Of a stretch of 64,000 bases of DNA, positions 44,262 through 56,537 are shown piece after piece. How positions within the stretch are numbered: position 1 is the stretch's first letter; each line of letters opens with the position of its first letter. The notes under the pieces are model-generated. The model was not told the DNA's origin. It searched no databases and saw only the letters and a program-made list of their open reading frames with translations. The stretch comes from Zizania palustris (taxonomy: Eukaryota; Streptophyta; Magnoliopsida; Poales; Poaceae): assembly GCA_019279435.1 (NCBI GenBank), contig JAAALK010000080.1, positions 29,728,778-29,792,777 on the forward strand, in the 5' to 3' direction. A program made the translations under genes and the position numbers.

Positions 44262-46707
44262 CTAAAAAGGATACACAACTCCCAAATCCCCTCGCAAACG
44301 CTCAAAAGTAGACTGATCTAGGGGTTTGGTAAAAATATCAACCAACTGCTGATGGGTATCAACATGAACAAGATCAATGACCCCTTTCTCATATTGATCC
44401 CTCAGAAAATGAAAGCGCACATCAATATGTTTGGTTTTTGAATGAAGACATGGATTTTTCCCTACACTAATTGCACTAGTGCTATCACAAAACAAAGGAA
44501 CTCTGGCAGGGAAGAACAACCCAAAATCCCACAAAGTAGAAATCATCCAAACCAACTATGAGCAGCAGCTAGCAGCAGCTACATACTCAGCCTCAGTAGT
44601 AGAAAGTGCAACTCCAGATTGTTTTCGAGAAGACCAAGATACAAGCGAAGAACCAAGAAGCTGGCAAGTACCGGAAGTCGACTTGCGATCCAGCCGGCAC
44701 CCACTGAAATCAGCGTCGGAAAAACCAGATAAATCAAGAGACGATGATGCAGAATAGTAAAGACCTAAATTAGGAGCGTAAGTAAGATACCTGAAAATAC
44801 GCTTGACAGCCTGCCGGTGAGATGCGCGTGGTGAAGACTGAAAACACGCGCACGCACCCACGGCAAACTGAATGTCCGGTCTCGTCGCAGTCAAGTATAG
44901 CAACAATCCGATCATCCCTTGACGCCATTCTCGTCCTTGTCTAGACCTCCAGATGTACCCATTGGGGTCATCTGTGGCTTCAGCTCTCCACCAAAGTCAA
45001 ATTTCTTTAACATGTCTTGTGTGTACTTACCCTGGTGGATGAAAATGCCATCTTTGATCTGCTTGATCTGGAGCTCTAAAAAGTACTTGAGTTCTCCCAT
45101 GGGACTCATCTCAAACTCGCTATGCATCTTCTTAGAAAACTTGGACACAAGCTCATTAGTAGAACCACCAAAAAAAATATCATCTACGTAAATCTGAGCA
45201 ACTAATAAGTCTGAGCCATCTCTAAGCAAGAAAAGTGTTTTTATCCACAGAACCCATAACAAAGCCCTTCCCCAATAAAAACTGCTTCAACCGGTCATAC
45301 CAGGCCCTGGGGGCTTGCTTCAGACTGTATAGAGCTTTCTGCATCTTAAAAACATGTCGAGGAAACTTAGGGTTCTCAAAACCGGGGGTTGCTTAATATA
45401 GACCTCCTCCTCTATATACCCGTTCACAAAAGCACTCTTGACATTCATTTGAAAAAGCTTAAAACCTTTAGAAGCAGCAAAAGCCAAAAGAATACGAATG
45501 GACTCAAGACGGGCAACGGGGGTGAAGGCCTCTTAAAAATCAATACCTTCTTTTTAGCAAAAGCCCTGTGCCACTTGTCGAGCTTTGTTGCGCACCACAA
45601 CTCCATCTTCACCTTGTTTGTTCTTAAACACCCACTTGGTGCCTATGGTGTTGCATCCAGGTGGCAGCTCAACTAGTGTCCAAACCCGATTGCGAACAAA
45701 ATTTTCAAGATCTTCTTGCATGGCGTTTATCCAATTTAAATCAGAAAGAGCATGAGAAACATCTCTAGGCTCAAAAGTAGCAACAAAAGCAGACTCAACA
45801 AACATAGCAAGAGAACCAACTGAAGAACGCAGAGATCTCTCATTAAGATCACCGATGATGAGCTCTGAGGGGTGATCACGCTGAACTGCTCGGGATCCTA
45901 GGTGATCTGAAGTCACCTCACTAGAGTTAGCAACTAGCTCCTCTGGACTCAGCTGAGAGGTCATCTCACCGGAGTCAGTACCTAGGACCTCTGGACTCGG
46001 CTGAGGAGGCTCGATCAAAGTAGAAGGAGTGATCAGAGGTCCGTCCTCATCCTCAATCGAAGTCTCAGAAGGTGTGGGGTCTGTAGGCGGTGCAGAGGGC
46101 CCACCCTCATCATCAGTAGGAGTGTCATCATCTTCCTCGAAGATGAACTCTCCAAGCTCATCATCTCCAGAAAGCTCAAAAGAGGGAGTCGGCGAAGGCA
46201 TGGACTCATCAAAAGAAACCTCACAAGTCTCGACAAGCAGCTGAGAATCTAGGTTCCAAACACGAAAGCCTCAAGAGTGCAAAGCATAACCAAGAAAGAC
46301 TCCATCCCAGCAACGAGACTCAAACTTGTCCAAATGCCCTCCCTTCTTGAGCACAAAGCACTTGCATCCAAAAGCTCGCAAGTGACTCACCTTGGGCTGT
46401 CTGCCAAACCGCAACTAATATGACGTCTTACCTATGTAAGCTCTAAGAAAAATGTGGTTGGCTAGATAGCAAGATGTATTCATTGCTTCAGCCCAAAAAC
46501 GCCTAGGAGTCCTATGCTCATCAAGCATCGTCCTGGCCATCTCGACAAGCGTGCGGTTCTTTCGTTCCACAACACCGTTCTGTGGGGGAGTGTAAGGAGC
46601 AGAGAACTGATAATCAAGACCCTAATCACTATAGAAGCTGACGAACTAAGAGTTCTTAAACTCAGAGCCGTTGTCCGAATGAATTGCTCGCATCAGACCA
46701 TTGTTCT
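44262..46707 (-). pseudogene. Element B pol, 3' part (integrase end, RT, RNase H), broken
   Basis: Minus-strand pieces. Integrase C-terminal part near 46290-46660 (SDNGSEFKN, FGCKCFVLKK). An acidic Ser/Pro-rich linker at 45900-46220. RT has NKQGEDGVVVRNKARQVAQG near 45560, a break around 45540, YVDDIFFGG near 45185 and PMGTSGGLD. RNase H has QFAVGACACFQSSPRASHRQ and TEAEYVAAASCCS, a stop near 44556, and a C-terminus ending at 44262. Several frameshifts and stops make it inactive. Domain order and wording match elements A and C at moderate similarity. Confidence 0.87.
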
Positions 46708-48767
46708 TGTTGGACCGGAAACGGCGACCAGAGGGGGGGTGAATGGGAGCTTTTAAAATTTAAGACTAAAAATAGCCTTCTGTTTTACTTCTGTCTTCTG
46801 CGGAACAGGCTTCGAACACAGCCTTCGAAGTTCTGGTTCGGAGGTATTTCATAGCTCCGAAATCAGGCTTCGCAAGGAGCAAAAGTTCAAAGCCAAGAAG
46901 ACTTCGCTCCACCCACAACCCCCAAAACTCAGCTCTGCTAAGTTAGTTCAGGCTCCACACACAGGGTGCCTTCGAGCAGGCTTCGCACTTCACCCTTCGC
47001 AAGAGCAGACTTCCCTCTACGGACTTTGACCAAATACTCAGCGACAGCAACTGGTGTTGGGCTTCGTACTTCGAAGGTCTAAATGCACACTGAACACACT
47101 TCGCCGAGGACTTCGACAAGGGAAGGAAACAGGCTTCGAATAGTGCTTCGCTAGTAATCAGAGAGGTCTAGCCTCCAGTTTACACAGAGCGAACAGACAC
47201 TTAAAAACACACTTCACCCAGACAGGCTTCTCACACACCTCTCCAGAAAAGATCCAGAGCACAGACTCAACCTAGAAGAAGGTGGTGCACAGAGAAATCA
47301 AAACATGAAGTGCAACACACGGTACAAGTTCAAGCAGTGAAAGAAGAACAGAATTAAAACTTCATTGCATGAATAGGGAACACAAAATGAACTCACAGAC
47401 CGAATACAACGTGTGTGGCGGCTAGCACAGGAGCTCAAAAATGACTGCTCAAAGTGTTGATGTGAGCTAGCCAACTTCCACTATTTATAGGCACTATTCA
47501 ACCCTGTGAATAGACTACTTTACCCCTAGGGTTTACACTGTTTTTGTCTCTCTCAGACAGGGGGTACAAATGATAGTCTACTTTATTTGGAGGCTTCTTT
47601 TGTCAGCTTCACCGAGGAGACAACATCAGCTTTTGCAGAGCAGACATGATCAGCCTTTGCAGTTTTGGACCCTTCTGAAGCCCCCCTTCGCACACGAGGG
47701 GTGCGGTAGCTTCGGTGAGAAGCCTTGAGCCTGACGGCCTTCGCTTCACCGAAGTCAGCCTTCGATACAGTGACGGTTTTGAGCCGAAGCCGTCAAAGCC
47801 CTTGGGCCTTCGCACCAACACCTTCGGAGTGGACCACCACGGCTTCGCAGCTTCTCCCAGCTCGAACTCCGTCAATCCGTGTACCGAAGCCATGCACGGC
47901 CGAAGTACCTCAAGTCAGCCTCACTTCGGAGCCAGCCTCACTCTGAAGTCAGCTTCACTCCGAAGCCAGCCTCACTCCGAAGCCCCACCTTCGGAGTACC
48001 ACCCTTCGAAGTCCCTCCTTCGTCCAAGGCCTTCACATGAAGCATTCCATGAGCACTTCGTCGCAGTGTCTCTCCCCGAGCACACTCCTCTACGATCCTC
48101 ACCCGGACTATGCCTTCGATGCATCTCGACTTCTGAGACCTTCGTCGGGTATACCTTCGAGTGTCTCCCTCTGGAACACACTTCGAACACCTTGCTTCAT
48201 TGCTGATGACTTGATCCACCATACTCTGAAGTCACTCCACTCGGAGTACCCTTCGAAGTGCCTCGCCTCTGAGGACTTCGTCTCGGAGTACATTCACCTG
48301 GAGTCATACTCCGCACTTACTGCCTTCTCCTGGCACACCTCAACCCGAGGTCCGACCTCGACCCCTTCGCAGCCTTCGTGATGGAGCTCCCTGCTCCCCT
48401 GGCATCAAGCCTCCCGCTTGACCCAGGTTCACCTGCTGCGAACCGTCTGTCACCTCCGAAGTCACCTGCGCACCACAACAAGCAAACAAGTGTATCTAGT
48501 ACCCCAGAGACCTCTCCGGGTAAACAACCTTCGGCACACACTCCGGTGTACCGCCCAAAGTACCGATACCCTTCGGTATAGCCATATCATTGTGTACTGT
48601 CAGGCCCCTCCGACAGGCACACTCCGCTGCAACAGCTGTAGCAACCAAACCCATTGAACCCTTCGGTGAAACCACCTCCGAACCCCTTCGGAGGGACCCC
48701 TTCGAATCAGAGGGTAAAATCTGTCAATCACTCATCACAGACTCCGAAACCAACCCTTGGTTTCTCA
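46708..48767 (-). repeat. Element C 3' LTR
   Basis: A 2060-bp LTR, TGTTGGACC to GGTTTCTCA in plus-strand view, closely matching 58809-60905 and more distantly the A LTRs. Only one clean CCTCCGAACCCCTTCGGAGG palindrome (near 48676) is present. The polypurine-tract strip ATCTCCCCCTTGA follows at 48768. Confidence 0.92.
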
Positions 48768-51700
48768 ATCTCCCCCTTGATGAGTGCATTGACAACCAAA
48801 TTCAAGTTTAAGAAAATTTGAAAAATTTCAGCACACAAGTGACCATAAAAACTCAGAAACGAGCCAAATCATGTCACTGGACAAAAGAATTTTCCTCCCC
48901 CTTTTCAAAAGAGTAAAAGCCCCTTCGGCAAATTTCCCTTTTGCAAGATAAAAACTCCCCCTAAGTTATTTTATCCCCTTGCTAAAGAGAACTCATAAAT
49001 TTCTCCCCCTTTGGCAATGCAGGCATCAAGGAGCGTTAAAAAGATGCACAACTTTGAAATGGGCAGAATTGTAAAGATATGTAAAGCAAAAATAGGCCAA
49101 ATTTAATACCAATTTTCATGTGCTCAGCTCAATTTAACATTCTCTAAAAACATGATGACAACATGTGATTTTATCATTTGAAATAAAAGCATCACCACTC
49201 AATCAAGGGAACTAGACAAGTAAAAACAAGGACTGCGCAAAGCTAGTCAATTTCTACTCTAGATAGGCAAGTCCAGTTCAAGTGGAGCATTGAAAGCAAA
49301 CTTGATAAACAATGAATTTTTGTTGTTCTTTTTAGAATGCCAGGGGTTATTTGTTTGTCTACCTTATACTTTTCAATCAGGCCAAGCCTAGGCATAAAAG
49401 CCATCAGAAGCTTAAGGCGGTGATTTTGGCATACACTATACTATCTGTCGCGCCCCGATTTAATAAATCAGGACTTTATTGAAATTCCATAGAAAATCAA
49501 TAAAACAAGACGTTCATCAAGCGACCACGTACAATACGGGCAATCATTCACGGTTCGTAGACCGCATTAATACAAAGTGAATAAATATGAAGAGAAACTA
49601 ATAAATCAAAGGGTCCTAGACTGGGTCGCTACTCCAGACCTTCATCCTCCTCGTAGTAGACGGGCTCTGATGGTGTAAGTCAACGGGGTGAGTACAGATG
49701 TACTCAGCAAGCCACCGAATGCAGATATAATGCAAGGTAATAACAAGGGAGATAGTGGCTAGTTTTGCGGAAGCAGCATAATTGTAAGGCATTAAATGTG
49801 AGCAATTTATTAGTACGGAAAAGTAAACATGTATATGCATCATCATCTTCTAACTCGAGGAGTACGTTTCACCTCCTCGCACAATAGTCCTTACATGCCA
49901 TGAATAACTCAACCATTCAACCAACGGTAAACTAACTGCGAGTAGTCACACAACCTGCCCTTGACCGTGGGCTCGGACTTTTCGAAAAGATTAAATTACT
50001 CTGATTAGAGATGTACCACTGTACCCACAAGGCACGCCCTCATCACCTACACCAAAGTGTAACGAGATGACCCATTTCACGAGAACTCGTGCCAAAACCT
50101 TCTGTATGGTCTTCCCCGACTCAACAGCACCCTCTTATAGGTTTCGTATCGTGTCTCGCCATGTCGAGTTTCCATAATACCCCCCCTTGAGCCATCGTCG
50201 GTACAAGGCGCCCTGAGGGCTAGCCCCTTGCCCCCTCCACTATGGTACTGAGAGCCGGAGTGTTCCACACTTCTAGTTAGGACTTACCCATTAGACTTGT
50301 GGTTGGTACGGAAGTGCTTTGCAACAGATCCCGCAGACCGGTCCTTATAGTGCCCCGGGTGCGACATACCAATACCCGAGCTTGCACCCGGAAATCACCA
50401 TACTTATAACTTAGCCAACTCCAACAGAGTCTAGAGACGAGAATAACGGGGAATTCATATATTCAGAAACCAGCTATCTACGACTCATTCTTTTTATCCT
50501 ATAGCAGTCATGCCGATACATTGGGCACTAGCTAATAATATTATAGTAGAGTGACAAGGAGTTAAGGCTCAATAAGCATGGCTTGGGTTTGCACACAAGG
50601 ACGGGAATCTAATAATTATAAGTGTAAGGCTTGATTATTGGACTAATGCAATATTAACCTATGAGTTATAGCGATAATTATTAAAACATGGGCTCAATGA
50701 TGATCAACTGTTTCAACAGAGGTGGTCGATGGCTTGCCTTGATCAGCAAAGGGGGATGGAGGAACCTCGGGGTAGAACTCCGGCTCCTCGACGAACTCGT
50801 AGTCTTCTCGATACGGAAAAATAAACAATACATTCAATAAACAGATAAAAATCCACCAAATAATAAACATACACATTTGTGGGTTTTATTATGTGGAATA
50901 AAGTTTCAATATTCTGATGTTTGGTGAATAAACAGTAAACTTAATTTCTTAGGGCTTTCTAATTTTTCTGAATTAATAATTTATCCCTAAGGGGTTTTTA
51001 CTTAAATATTTATTAAAAATATTTTGGGTAACAGTAACATATTGTTTTTATAGCATTAAAGTGTAGAGAATAATGTACTGAATTTAACAAAATTGGAATG
51101 GTGAAATTTGGAGTTAAAATGAGCAAGTTATGAATTTTCAAAGTTTAAATCAATTTCTAGAATTTTATTTAAACTGAAAAAGGGTTCTGGTCCACGGTGA
51201 GCCAGGCCCACGGTGGACCGCTGCACTGTGCGCGTGGATCGGTTGATCCAGAGCCGTCGGATCTGGATCTGGCGGCCTGGCGCGAGGCGGGAGGCTTAAG
51301 TGGCAACGGACGACCAGGATTAGATTTCGCGAACCGGTATGACGTGGACGCACCAGATCGCTCCAGTGCTTTAAGTCGCGATCGACGGTCGAGAGCACAC
51401 GATACCCCTTTGACCAGATCCGAGGGCCCAGATTAAATCCAGAAGGGATTTAATCGTAGCCCTCCGATCACGATCGGATGGACGAGGCGCGATCCGGCAC
51501 GACACGTGCGTAAGGGGCACGTACCCTTCGTCTCCGGCGACGGCGGGGGCTCGGGCGCGGTGGCGGCGACAGCGGTGAGTGCCTAGGTGCCTAGCTAAGG
51601 CCAAAAATGGAACGTGGAGGAGATGGGGATCATGATGATACCTTCGGTGGTGAAGAAGGTGCTCCGGAAGTGACCGACGGCGAGTGTAGACGGCGGAGGG

Positions 51701-53139
51701 GGTTCGGGTGCTCGATGGCGACGATGATCCGGTGGCGTCCACGGCCAACGGAGTGGATGCCGAGGATGGCCGGCCGACGACGGACCCGACGGTGGCGGTA
51801 GCTAGGGCTAAGGGGGCCAGGAGCGACGGCGATGGCTCGCCGGAGGTGGAGCAAGGGAGAGGGGCCAAAAACCGAGAGAGAGCGCTCTGGAGTGCCTTAG
51901 CTCGGGTTTAGGCGGTGTGGCTGAGGGCGGTGGCCGAAGGGGGTTATTTATAGGGAAGGAAATCGAAGGGTTCCGAGAGCTCCGGCGAGGGTTACCAAAA
52001 GCTTCGGGTAGCTTTCCATAAACGCGAAAACGTGTCGGCTAAGGAAGGAAAGGGGGTGGTGGCGTTCGGGGAAGGTGATCCGGGGTTGGATCGGGCGGAT
52101 CGGGGCGGCCGGCGGTGAAAAATCGAAGGTGATCACCGGGAAGAAGGAAGGGGGCGATCGCCTTCCATGGAGAAGACGATTCTGACAGGTGGGCTCCACC
52201 TGTCAGAGGTCGAGGGGGAAAACGAGTGCCGACAGGCGGGGCCGAGCGGTCAGTGGGCGAAAGAGGCGCGGCACAGGCTGACTGGTGGGACCGAAGTGAG
52301 CGCGGGCGGGAGAGAAAGGAGGGAGGCGGCGCCGATAGGCGGGACCCACGGGTCAGTGGCTCATGGCCTGGACTGGGCTGGGCTCGGGTGCTTTGAGGGT
52401 TGAGGCCCGTTAAGGATTAAAATCTTTTTCTGATTTAAAATAAATCCAGTAATTCATATATTTGATTAAGAGCTGAATCACTGCTGATAAAAAATTGAAA
52501 AAATCCCCAAAATTATATTTTGGTTTCTAGTTCATCTCATAAAATTTTCAAGTCCACATTTTGAATATTTCTCCCTGTTTGGCTTTATTAAGGCTCTTTT
52601 AGGATTTCCTTTAATATTAAAATCCAGAAATGATTTAAATAATAATTTTCTTTTATTTTATTGGTTTTTATTTCTTGGGGTGTTACACTATCCCAGTTCA
52701 GACCAATGTGCAATTGTAAGCAGTCGAGAATAGCGTAGTGCGACAAACAAACCCACCTGGATCTTTTCACTTAAAACATGCAAATCATGGAGTTTTTTAT
52801 TTTAATTAAGTGAACAATTTGTGTAGCACTTGATGAATATCCATGAGTAAGTAGAACAAATTTTCAAGTTGCAATGTTTAGCGTACAGAGAAAAAGAGTC
52901 TTGCTATCAAGCAGATAAAAGATAGCTAAAGCAGTCCTACACATGCTAGATCCAAGACTAAGTAGTGAGCATGATTTGATTTTGGAAAGAGAAAATCATA
53001 CACAAAATGTTTCAGACAAATTAAATAGAGCTGAGCTGACATGATTTCATGAATTAAAATTAGGCATATAAGTGCAAAAGATATAAATGCAATTTCACAC
53101 ACAATGAGCATATGCACAACAATCAAAATCTGCTCCCCC
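48768..53139 (-). other. Element C 3' non-coding region, interrupted by a solo LTR
   Basis: The equivalent of 813-1983 in element A, including repeated pyrimidine-rich strips near 48895-49010. It is split at 49441-49445 by the gypsy solo LTR and resumes at 52688. No coding sequence was seen outside the solo LTR. Confidence 0.75.
49446..52687 (-). repeat. Gypsy solo LTR (Tekay/Del type)
   Basis: A 3242-bp LTR that, in its own minus orientation, begins TGTAACACCCC and ends GGGGCGCGACA. It is flanked by the 5-bp duplication CTATC (49441-49445; 52688-52692). Element A gives the empty site near 1545. No internal gag-pol is present, so it is a solo LTR left by LTR-LTR recombination. It is a diverged relative of the LTR at 13649-17054. 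A TATAAATA box lies near 51946 on the minus strand, followed by a GC-rich leader and gene-like blocks (see findings). Confidence 0.93.
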
Positions 53140-56100
53140 TCACAAAATGCCATAAGGGTGACAAACACCAAGTTCCCCACGCAAGTAGGCAAAACGAGAA
53201 GCATCGAGGGGTTTTGTGAAAATATCGGCTAGCTGGTGTTGGGTATCAACATATTGAAGTTCAATATCACCCTTCTCATTTTGATCTCTGAGAAAATGAT
53301 ATCGCACATCAATGTGTTTGGTTCTGGAATGCTGAACTGGGTTGTTTGCAATACAAATAGCACTAGTGTTATCACAGAAAAGTGGAACACTCTTAAAATC
53401 TAACCCAAAATCCCGCAAAGTGGAAACCATCCACAAAATCTGAGAGCAACAGCTAGCTGCAGCAACATATTCGGCCTCAACCGTCGATTGTGCAACACTA
53501 GACTGTTTGCGAGAAGACCAGCAAACCAGTGAAGTACCCAGAAAATGACAAGTAACAGAGGTACTTTTCCTATCAATTCTACACCCAGCAAAGTCCGCAT
53601 CGGAATAACCTCGAAGACACAAAGAGGAAGACGCCGAATACCAAATGCCAAATTCGAGGGTATGTTTGAGATACCTGAGAATGCGCTTTACCGCTTGGCG
53701 GTGTGAAGCTCGTGGTGAAGCCTGAAAACAAGCACATAGACACACTGCGAAGTGTATTTCCGGCCTCGTAGCAGACAAGTAGAGAAGGGAGTTGATCATG
53801 CTTCGGAACTCCTTCTGATCTACGGCTTCTCCATCCTCGTCAGGATCCAATGCTACAGACGTAGCCATTGGAGTGTCAAGGGGCTTCGCATCAGCCATAT
53901 CGAACTTCTTGAGCAGGTCCTTGGTGTACTTCGTCTGGTGGATGAAAATACCTTGTTTCCTTTGCTTGATTTGCAAACCAAGGAAAAAAGTGAGTTCGCC
54001 CATCATGGACATCTCGAACTCCCTACTCATGGCATCTGCAAACTTGGCAACCAAAGCATGAGAAGAGCCACCAAAGATGATATCATCCACATAAATATGA
54101 ACTAGGAGGAAATCTTTGCCATGCTTGAGAGTAAACAGGGTTTTATCAACAGATCCCATCAAATACCCCTGCTCAAACAGAAAAGACTTAAGTCTATCAT
54201 ACCAAGCCCGAGGGGCCTGCTTGAGTCCATAAAGAGCCTTATGATGTTTAAAGAATTTATGTGGGTATTTGGGGTTTTCAAAACCAGGGGTTGTTTTACA
54301 TAAACATCTTCGCCTATGAAGCCATTAAGAAAAGCACTTTTGACATCCATTTGATAGAGTTTGAAACCACGAGATGCCGCAAATTCGAGTAAAATCCTAA
54401 AGGCCTCAAGACGAGCAACATGTGCAAAAGTTTCAGTAAAATCAATCCCTTCTAATTGAGAATAACCCTGAGCTACCAGTCTAGCCTTATTTCTAACTAC
54501 AGTTCTATCCTCCCCTTGTTTGTTTTTGAAAATCCATTTTGTTCCAATGAAATGAACATTTGGTGGAGGATCAACTAAAGTCCAGACTTGGTTTCTCTCA
54601 AAATTTTCAAGTTCTTCATGCATGGCATTGATCCAACTAGAATCAAAAAGTGCATGACTAACATCTAAGGGCTCGAAAGAAGCAACAAAAGCAGAATCAA
54701 TGAAATGAGCATGAGAGCGTGTTACCCTTTGATCAAGCTCACCAATGATCTGCTCGGGAGGATGCATCCTTTGAACATGGTGTGGAGCCTCACGGCGGGA
54801 TGAAGTCTCCCCCTCAACTTGTGCGTTGGAGTGGTCCAAGATGACCGATGTCGAGGTAGTTGCTTCAGGATCTTGTGCCGAAGTGGTCGAAGCGGGGTCG
54901 GCTTCGGGGGTTGATGTCGAGGGTAGTAGGGGTTCATCCTCGAAATCTCCGGGATCTTCTTCTTCGAAGATGGTATGTTCCATGTCGTGTTCACTTGCCT
55001 TTTCAAGAGCAGAACTAACAGAGGGGGTCGATTCATCAAAAGTCACATCACATGACTCGATGACAGTGTTAGTCTCCAAATTATAAACACAATAAGAATG
55101 ACCATGTGTAGTGTAACCCAAAAAGATCCCGTCAGAAGAACACGACTCAAATTTGTCCAAATTACCACGTTTTAGGATAAAGCAATGATAGCCAAAAACT
55201 CGAAGATGAGTAACCTTGGGCTGTCTCCCAAAACGTAGCTCATAAGATGTCAAGTTTAAAATTGAGCGCAAGAAGATTCGGTTTGAGATGTAACATGCAG
55301 TATTCATGGCCTCAGCCCAGAATTTTCTAGGAGTCCTGCGCTCATCGAGCATCGTCCTAGCCATCTCAACCAAAGTGCGGTTCTTTCTCTCAACAACACC
55401 ATTTTGTTGAGGAACCCGCAGAGCAGAGAATTGATGTTCTATGCCATGCTCCATGCAAAAGTTAACAAAGAGATTGTTCTTGAACCTAGTGCCATTATCA
55501 CTTCGAATGAATTTTAATGCACCAGGGAGTTCAGTGAAAAAGTCTCAAAGCCAAGCTCCGAAAGTGTGAAAACACTTCATCCTTGCTAGCAAGAAAGAAG
55601 ACCCAAAAGTAGCGAGAGAAATCGTCGACAATGACTAGCACATACCACTTGCCGCCTAAAGAGCTAACCCGAGAAGGACCTACAGTGTCCATGTGGAGAA
55701 GTTCTCCAGGTTGCTCAGTCATCACCGTGGTGACTGGCGAGTGCGAAGCAGCAATCATTTTTCCATGTCGACATGGAGCGCAAACTAAATTCTTCTCAAA
55801 CTTGAGCTTGGGCAATCCTCGGATCAGACCTAGGGCACTCAGACGAGCGAGCAACTCAAAGCTCATATGCCCTAGTCTCCTATGCCACTTCCAAAGGTCA
55901 GAATTAGAATGTGCAACAAGACAGTGAGAAGAACCAGGTGACTCAAAAAAATCAGGTCCAAAAACTCTCCCAACTCTAAAGATCTTACAAACCACAATTC
56001 CATCAGAATTGAGTACTTGCGAAGTATCGCGATGGAATCGCACTTCGAAGCCCTCATCAAGCAATTGAGATACAGAAAGCAAATTGTATCCCATGTTTTA

Positions 56101-56291
56101 ACCAAAGCAACATCTTTGAGAGTGAAATTCGAGTTGATTCTTACCACACCTTTACCTTTCACTCTACTCCTTCGATTGTTGCCGAAGGTGATATGTTCCC
56201 TTTGCTTGGTTGTGGTGAGGCTGGAGAACCATGTTGCATCTCCGGTCATATGGCGCGAACAACCGGAGTCCATGATCCACGTGCCCTCCAA
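53140..56291 (-). pseudogene. Element C copia pol, broken
   Basis: Protease MDSGCSRHMTGD near 56265, then a frameshift near 56100. Integrase has KWHRRLGHMSFE, CAPCRHGK and HMDTVGP; a one-base insertion near 55530 shifts the frame before the second catalytic Asp; QQNGVVERKN lies near 55415. RT has IGTKWIFKNKQGEDR, a one-base loss near 54290 (GGGG against GGGGG in A), and YVDDIIFGGSSH near 54080. RNase H runs to HPYGIL at 53140. It is close in sequence to element A, but the disabling changes in pol are different. Confidence 0.9.
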
Positions 56292-56537
56292 GCCTCGGTT
56301 CGGCGCCTACACATGATAAGAAAATCTCGATCCCTCAGTGCTGGGGTGAGTGAATATATGACGAGGCATCCAGCACTGAGTGATACGAGTAGTAGGGATA
56401 GTAAAAGTAGACTGTCTACGCACAGGATAATCAGAATGATGCAAAGTGTGAGGTCTACCTACATGCTGTGATCTAAAAGCATGATGAGGTCTCCTACTCT
56501 GACGAGGTACAAAGCTACTCGCATGGGGTCTACCACC

